Source: an uncultured Myxococcales bacterium | GTDB lineage: Bacteria > Myxococcota_A > UBA9042 | DNA length: 64,000 bases | NCBI GenBank assembly: GCA_903883645.1 | Contig: CAISBR010000030.1 | Coordinates: forward strand, 1-64,000 | Reading direction: 5' to 3' | Shown here: piece after piece, positions 59,957-64,000 of the stretch | Layout: the number at the start of each line of letters is the position of its first letter | Numbering within the stretch: position 1 is the stretch's first letter | Translations under genes and position numbers: made by a program | The notes under the pieces: generated by a model | The model's database searches: none | The model's input: the letters and a program-made list of their open reading frames with translations, nothing else | What the model was told of the DNA's origin: nothing

Positions 59957-61813
59957 CTACCCTTTGATCGACTTGCCGGCGAAGCGCTTGCCCGGCGTGG
60001 GCTTGGCCTCACCCGTTGGCCGTACCACTGCCGTCTCGCTGTGCGGCTCGCGGTCGCGGCGGTCTAGCCCCTGCGCGGCAATCGGCATGGTCTGGCTCCG
60101 CAAGTCCCACCGCTCAAAGAGCCACGGCGGCGACCACGACACAAAATCGAGCTCCGCGTTCGAAAATGCGTGGCGAAACAAGCGCTCGTCGAGTGGTTCG
60201 CTAGGCAGCACTTGAGCGAACAAGGCTTCGGCCAGTTGAATGGCCTGGCCGCGCAGCGCATCGACCCCGCGGGCGTCGCCCAGCGTGCCCACCACCACCT
60301 TGAGGTGCAAGGCGCGGCCGGCATCGCGAAATTGCGCAGCTAGCTCAAGCAGTTCTTGGCTCTGTCGCGCGATGTCGGGGGGCGGCCGGTCGCGCGGAAA
60401 ATTGGGCAGCGTGATGAGCAAGTCGGCCGCGAAATCACCAGATAGATCGCAAAGTTCTTGGGCAAGCTGTGGCAGGTGGCCCGCCACACTGGGGTCGCCC
60501 AGCAAACGACTCGTATCCGACGTGTTGAGTAGTAGTCGCAGCTTGGGTAGGGGCTGTTGGCCTTGGCGCTGGCCCTTGAGCTCCGCAAAGAAGTTACGGA
60601 TTTCCTCTAAGTTTCCCTTCTCGATCACCCGCTGCGCCAAGAAGCGCTGGTCCATTGGCTGGCCCACCACCGCCACTTCGGCCAAGTGCCCGGCGGCATG
60701 GGCGCGCAGCACCACCCGTGCCAGCTCGGCGCGCGTCGACCGCTCAGCGGCACCCGTCAGCCACGCCACGGGGCCAAACTCGCTTGAAAGTACTTGAAAA
60801 AGCTGGGCCAGCGACTCGGGGGTGAGCAGCTCGGTACCCGAGAACAGCAGCGGCCCGGTGCGGTCGGGGTGTTGGCTCGCAAACGTGCGCGCAGCCTCGA
60901 TAATTGCCTGCTGCATCAGCTCTTGCGGATACTGCTCGATGCGGAAGCCCGGGCACTTCTCGTGGCAATCGCGGCAAGCGTCGATGCGGTACCACTGCTT
61001 GGCGCGAAAGGCCTTGAATTCGCCCGCACTCTCTTGCTCGAACTCGCGATAGACTGTAATATCATACTGTTGCGATTCGATTTGCTCGCGCCCCAGCGGC
61101 CACAGCACGCAGTTCGGCACGTTGTACGGCTTGATGCGCGCGCCATAGCGCTGCAGTGCGGGCAGGGCGGCGCGCACCCCCTCGACCACATCGGCATACG
61201 GCACAAAAAACCGACCAAGATCATCCACATTGCTGCGCTGGGCAATAAACGGCTGCACCATGAACAGCCGCACGCCCAAGGGGGCGAGCAACTCGACCAT
61301 GGCGCCAATGTGTTCTACGTTCTCGCGCAGCAGGATTTGGTTGTTCATCAGCCGCAGGCGAATACCCAGCATTTCAGCCAGTTCGCCCACATGCCGCAGG
61401 CCGGTCAGCGCCTGCTCCAGCGCGCCCGGGGCCGCCGCCAGGCGATCGTGCAAGGCGGGCGTCGGCCCGTGCAGGCTAAACGTCAGGCCATCGACACCGG
61501 CGCGCAGCATCGCCTCCGCAAAGCGCCGGTAGGCCAACATGCGGCCGTTGGTGGTTACGCCGATATGCCTAAAGCCTCGTTGTTTTGCATAGCGAATTAG
61601 GTCCAGAAAATCGGGACGAATCGTCGGCTCTCCGCCCGAAAACCCGATCTCATCGTATTCGTTCTGCGCGGCCCAATCGATGCGTTGGCGGATGGTGTCG
61701 CCGCTCAGATCGAGCTCCGCCTCTTGCGGCAATGCGCGGTAGTCGAGTTGCGTGCAGTAGTGGCACCGGCTATTGCACGAAAACCCGGTTTCGATAGTGA
61801 GCAGCTTGGTCAC
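59957..61813 (-). CDS. radical SAM protein with a degenerate second barrel
   Basis: 618 residues from a GTG. CNSRCHYC (Cys13, 17, 20) is the radical SAM cluster site and FSGGEPTIRPDFLDL (residues 58 on) the SAM amino-group motif; VTTNGRML and FSLHGPTPALHDRL are the next barrel strands. Residues 270-290 contain CRDCHEKC, which may bind an auxiliary cluster. From about residue 320 a second region repeats the pattern, FSGTELLTPESLAQLF, VAWLTGAAERSTRAELA and VAVVGQPMDQRF, but has no CxxxCxxC. The C-terminal tail is basic and Pro/Gly-rich. The enzyme probably modifies a peptide or small molecule; the substrate is unknown. Confidence 0.85.
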   Translation of the reverse strand: MTKLLTIETGFSCNSRCHYCTQLDYRALPQEAELDLSGDTIRQRIDWAAQNEYDEIGFSGGEPTIRPDFLDLIRYAKQRGFRHIGVTTNGRMLAYRRFAEAMLRAGVDGLTFSLHGPTPALHDRLAAAPGALEQALTGLRHVGELAEMLGIRLRLMNNQILLRENVEHIGAMVELLAPLGVRLFMVQPFIAQRSNVDDLGRFFVPYADVVEGVRAALPALQRYGARIKPYNVPNCVLWPLGREQIESQQYDITVYREFEQESAGEFKAFRAKQWYRIDACRDCHEKCPGFRIEQYPQELMQQAIIEAARTFASQHPDRTGPLLFSGTELLTPESLAQLFQVLSSEFGPVAWLTGAAERSTRAELARVVLRAHAAGHLAEVAVVGQPMDQRFLAQRVIEKGNLEEIRNFFAELKGQRQGQQPLPKLRLLLNTSDTSRLLGDPSVAGHLPQLAQELCDLSGDFAADLLITLPNFPRDRPPPDIARQSQELLELAAQFRDAGRALHLKVVVGTLGDARGVDALRGQAIQLAEALFAQVLPSEPLDERLFRHAFSNAELDFVSWSPPWLFERWDLRSQTMPIAAQGLDRRDREPHSETAVVRPTGEAKPTPGKRFAGKSIKG

Positions 61814-62035
61814 GCGGGCCTCCGAGGCATGACGCTAGACCATGCAGCGCCCGCATGTCGAGTCGCCGCAGCCAACGCCGCGCCGCGACGCAGGTTTCGC
61901 AAGGGCGGTTTTCGTTGACGGTGCGTGCATCTGGGCGTATCTTCTTGCCCAGCGCGTGGCCCGTGTGGCGCTTGCAGTCACAAAACGCACTGATTTTACA
62001 AGCTAGTTTCGATTTAGCCAGCTCGCAGGTCGATC

Positions 62036-63427
62036 GTGTCCGACTCGTCTCCGCAACTCGTGCTGCCGCCGCGCCGTGGTCGCTACAAGCTGGCCACTGG
62101 CATCGGCCTCGTCGTCGCCAATATGGTCGGCTCGGGCGTGCTCACCACCGCCGGTTTTATGGCCGACAGCCTGGGCCCGCTTTGGATATTGACCGCTTGG
62201 CTGGTCGGCGGCCTGATCGCACTCGCCGGCGCCCGCGTTTATGCCGCCCTTGCCGACGAGCTGCCGGGCTCGGGCGGCGAATATCGCTATCTATCGAAAC
62301 TTGTTCATCCCTTTGCCGGCTACTTGGCCGGGTGGACGTCGCTGCTGGTCGGCTTCTCGGCGCCGGTGGCGATGGCGGGCCTGGCTGCAGGTGCCTATCT
62401 AGGCGTTTTACTTGGAGTTGATCCCCGCACGGCGGCCGTGGTAGCGGTGGTGGCGGTCACGGCGATTCACGCCTTCCACATTCGCGCGTCGTCGCTGGCG
62501 CAAAACCTGCTCGTCAGCGTCAAAGGCGTGCTGCTCGCCGCGTTTTTGATTACCGGCCTGGCGATGGGCAGCAAGGTTCTGCCGGCGTGGCATCCAAGCA
62601 CCGCCGCTGATGCCGTGCACCCCTTGGCAGCCTTTTTCAACTCACTAGTTTATATCGGATTTTGCTACAGCGGCTGGAACGCGGTGGTCTACGTTGCCGA
62701 CGAATTCGCCCATCCCAAGCGCGACGTGCCCCGCGCCATGATCATTGGCACGCTGTTGGTAACGCTGCTGTACCTGGGCGTGAACTGGGTGTTTGTCGCC
62801 AACTTGACCCCTGCCGACCTAGCGCTCGTCAAGACCGAAGACGAAAAACTGACGCTAGGTCATCTGGTTCTGAGCCATCTGCTGGGGCCAGTGGGCGCGA
62901 TCGGCATGTCGACTGTGGTGCTGATTGCGCTGGTTTCGTCGCTATCGGCGATGACGCTTGTGGGGCCCCGCGTTTACGCTGCGATGGCCGAAGACCGCTT
63001 CTTGCCTAGTCTTTTTAGGCAACGGGCCGACTCGCCGCCGCTGGCCTCGGTGCTGCTGCAGTCCGCCGTGGCGATCGTGTTGATTTTAACGCAGCAATTC
63101 GCGGTGTTGCTGAACAATGCCGGTGCGATCTTAACTCTGACCAGCCTGCTCGCGGTCGCAGCGCTGGCGTGGCGCAAGGGGCGGACCCTGGCAGTTTCGG
63201 TGCGCTGGGCGGCGGCGATCTATTGCCTGGCCTCGGGCTGGGCGCTGGTGTTTTCGATTCGCAGTACGCCCAGTTCGCTGGTGTGGATGGCGGCGATCAC
63301 CGTGCTGTCTGCGGTCGGCTATCGCATGACGCGGCGGGTGCGCGCGCGGCAAAAGCTCGCGGCAGTGCCCGCGCCGGTTGGCGAGCCGGTGCTGCAGCCG
63401 GCCGAGTCTGATCGCAAGATTGCCTGA
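62036..63427 (+). CDS. amino acid permease of the APC superfamily
   Basis: 463 residues from a GTG. About twelve hydrophobic segments; the first, TGIGLVVANMVGSGVLTTAGFMAD, has the glycine-rich GSG helix break of APC carriers, and ELPGSGGEYRYLSKLVHPFAGYLAGW is the second-helix signature. FCYSGWNAVVYVADEFAHPKRDVPRAMIIG is the helix 6-7 region. The protein imports amino acids or polyamines with cations at the inner membrane. It is divergent from the radical SAM gene, 222 bases apart, and converges with the next gene. Confidence 0.92.
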   Translation: MSDSSPQLVLPPRRGRYKLATGIGLVVANMVGSGVLTTAGFMADSLGPLWILTAWLVGGLIALAGARVYAALADELPGSGGEYRYLSKLVHPFAGYLAGWTSLLVGFSAPVAMAGLAAGAYLGVLLGVDPRTAAVVAVVAVTAIHAFHIRASSLAQNLLVSVKGVLLAAFLITGLAMGSKVLPAWHPSTAADAVHPLAAFFNSLVYIGFCYSGWNAVVYVADEFAHPKRDVPRAMIIGTLLVTLLYLGVNWVFVANLTPADLALVKTEDEKLTLGHLVLSHLLGPVGAIGMSTVVLIALVSSLSAMTLVGPRVYAAMAEDRFLPSLFRQRADSPPLASVLLQSAVAIVLILTQQFAVLLNNAGAILTLTSLLAVAALAWRKGRTLAVSVRWAAAIYCLASGWALVFSIRSTPSSLVWMAAITVLSAVGYRMTRRVRARQKLAAVPAPVGEPVLQPAESDRKIA

Positions 63428-63439
63428 TTGAAAGCGTAG

Positions 63440-64000
63440 TTACGGCACATGACCGAGGGCTTCGACCAAGGCATCGACCACCTGCTGCTGTTCGTCGTCG
63501 CTCAGATTGTGGTACAGCGGCAGCGCCAGACTCTGCGCCGCCCAGGCCTCGGTGTAGGGCAGCGGATCGCGCAGAAGATCGTGCCACGCCGGCTCTAAAT
63601 GGGCCGCCAGGATGCCACGGCGAGCGCCAATGCCCTGATCGTTGAGCCGCCGCAGCACCTCGTCGCGACGCGTCGCCGGATCGCCCTGACCGGGGGCGAC
63701 ACACACGCAAAATGTCTGCACATTCCAGTGATCGTCGGCGCGGGGTTGCAGGGGCGCCACTTCGTAGCACTTGGCCAACAGCACTTCGTAACGCGCCGCA
63801 AGTAGGCGCCGTCGCTCGATAATCTCGCCCAGTCGCCGCAGTTGCTCCACGCCGACCGCCGCCTGCAGGTCGGTCATGCGAAAATTCCAAGCGGGTTCAA
63901 GGTATTGCTCGCGTTTACCTCCCTGGTGGCGCTGGTCGGCGGCGATGCTCATGCCGTGTTGGCGCAGCCGCCGCAGCCGCTCGGCGTGCTCGGGGTTGTT
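63440..64000 (-). CDS. DegT/DnrJ/EryC1-family aminotransferase, 3' part only
   Basis: The 186 C-terminal residues of a gene whose start lies beyond the right edge; the frame is open to base 64000. NNPEHAERLRRLRQHGMS is the strand after the PLP-lysine region, LEPAWNFRMTDLQAAVGVEQLRRL the family signature, and the C-terminal domain reads SLALPLYHNLSDDEQQQVVDAL. Such enzymes put an amino group on nucleotide-bound sugars for surface polysaccharides or antibiotics. The catalytic Lys is outside the window. Confidence 0.9.
   Translation of the reverse strand, partial: NNPEHAERLRRLRQHGMSIAADQRHQGGKREQYLEPAWNFRMTDLQAAVGVEQLRRLGEIIERRRLLAARYEVLLAKCYEVAPLQPRADDHWNVQTFCVCVAPGQGDPATRRDEVLRRLNDQGIGARRGILAAHLEPAWHDLLRDPLPYTEAWAAQSLALPLYHNLSDDEQQQVVDALVEALGHVP

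Overview
The window is GC-rich, gene-dense chromosomal DNA from a Gram-negative bacterium. It most resembles a member of the Myxococcota or a related deltaproteobacterial lineage, probably an uncultured one. The grounds are two eukaryote-like Ser/Thr kinases with proline-rich linkers and membrane anchors, many lipoproteins with clear lipoboxes, large Cys/Asp-rich MopE-like surface proteins, a pilin-fold protein with the myxobacterial GDLDCDG signature, and a tandem pair of outer-membrane beta-barrel proteins of a myxobacterial type. No phage, insertion sequence, CRISPR array or rRNA operon was seen. A partial tRNA lies at the left edge.

Layout. 1-5.4 kb: tRNA 3' end, a small lipoprotein, an unknown protein with three related segments, a very long monofunctional peptidoglycan glycosyltransferase with an AsmA-like region, and exonuclease III. 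5.4-7 kb: an 880-base gene-free stretch with three unusual repeats, then a glycine-rich RRM protein. 7.1-13.5 kb: an SDR dehydrogenase divergent from a compact leucine-catabolism operon (methylcrotonyl-CoA carboxylase beta, methylglutaconyl-CoA hydratase, biotin carboxylase, separate biotin carrier, HMG-CoA lyase). 13.5-17.1 kb: a family 2 glycosyltransferase, then a leftward cluster of an orphan adenine methylase, a secreted LIC_10091-like protein and a sulfatase-modifying-factor-fold protein lacking the catalytic cysteines. 17.6-22.7 kb: peroxiredoxin with a strong terminator, a cytochrome c lipoprotein, a C45-like hydrolase that seems to lack its nucleophile, an outer-membrane barrel and a membrane protein.

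22.7-28.1 kb: Ser/Thr kinase, rpoZ, lytic transglycosylase, HEAT-like protein, greA and tsaE. 28.3-33.5 kb: a cell-surface cluster (Cys-rich lipoprotein, pilin-like protein, large lipoprotein). 33.6-37.1 kb: a class III aminotransferase translationally coupled to a LuxE-like acyl-adenylating enzyme, and a HAD-DUF4286 fusion. 37.2-40.8 kb: a giant lipoprotein with ten MopE-type metal-binding modules that shares its N-terminal module with the Cys-rich lipoprotein at 28.3 kb. 41-49.7 kb: FNR-like reductase, MFS exporter, ArsR regulator, MgtE, beta-barrel proteins, galU and a cytochrome c lipoprotein. 49.9-54.1 kb: AarF/UbiB-type kinase and a second Ser/Thr kinase whose start codon overlaps that of a divergent secreted protein. 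54.3-58.2 kb: sucC-sucD-ndk and a thiolase. 58.2-64 kb: two exported proteins, a radical SAM protein with an apparently duplicated degenerate second barrel, an APC permease, and the 3' part of a DegT-family aminotransferase running off the right edge.

The leucine operon, thiolase and succinyl-CoA synthetase together imply amino-acid and fatty-acid oxidation into the TCA cycle. The most unusual material is the surface-protein set (28-33 and 37-41 kb), the degenerate enzyme-fold proteins, and the repeat-rich gap at 5.4-6.3 kb. All functional names come from reading motifs and family resemblance by eye. No database search was run.
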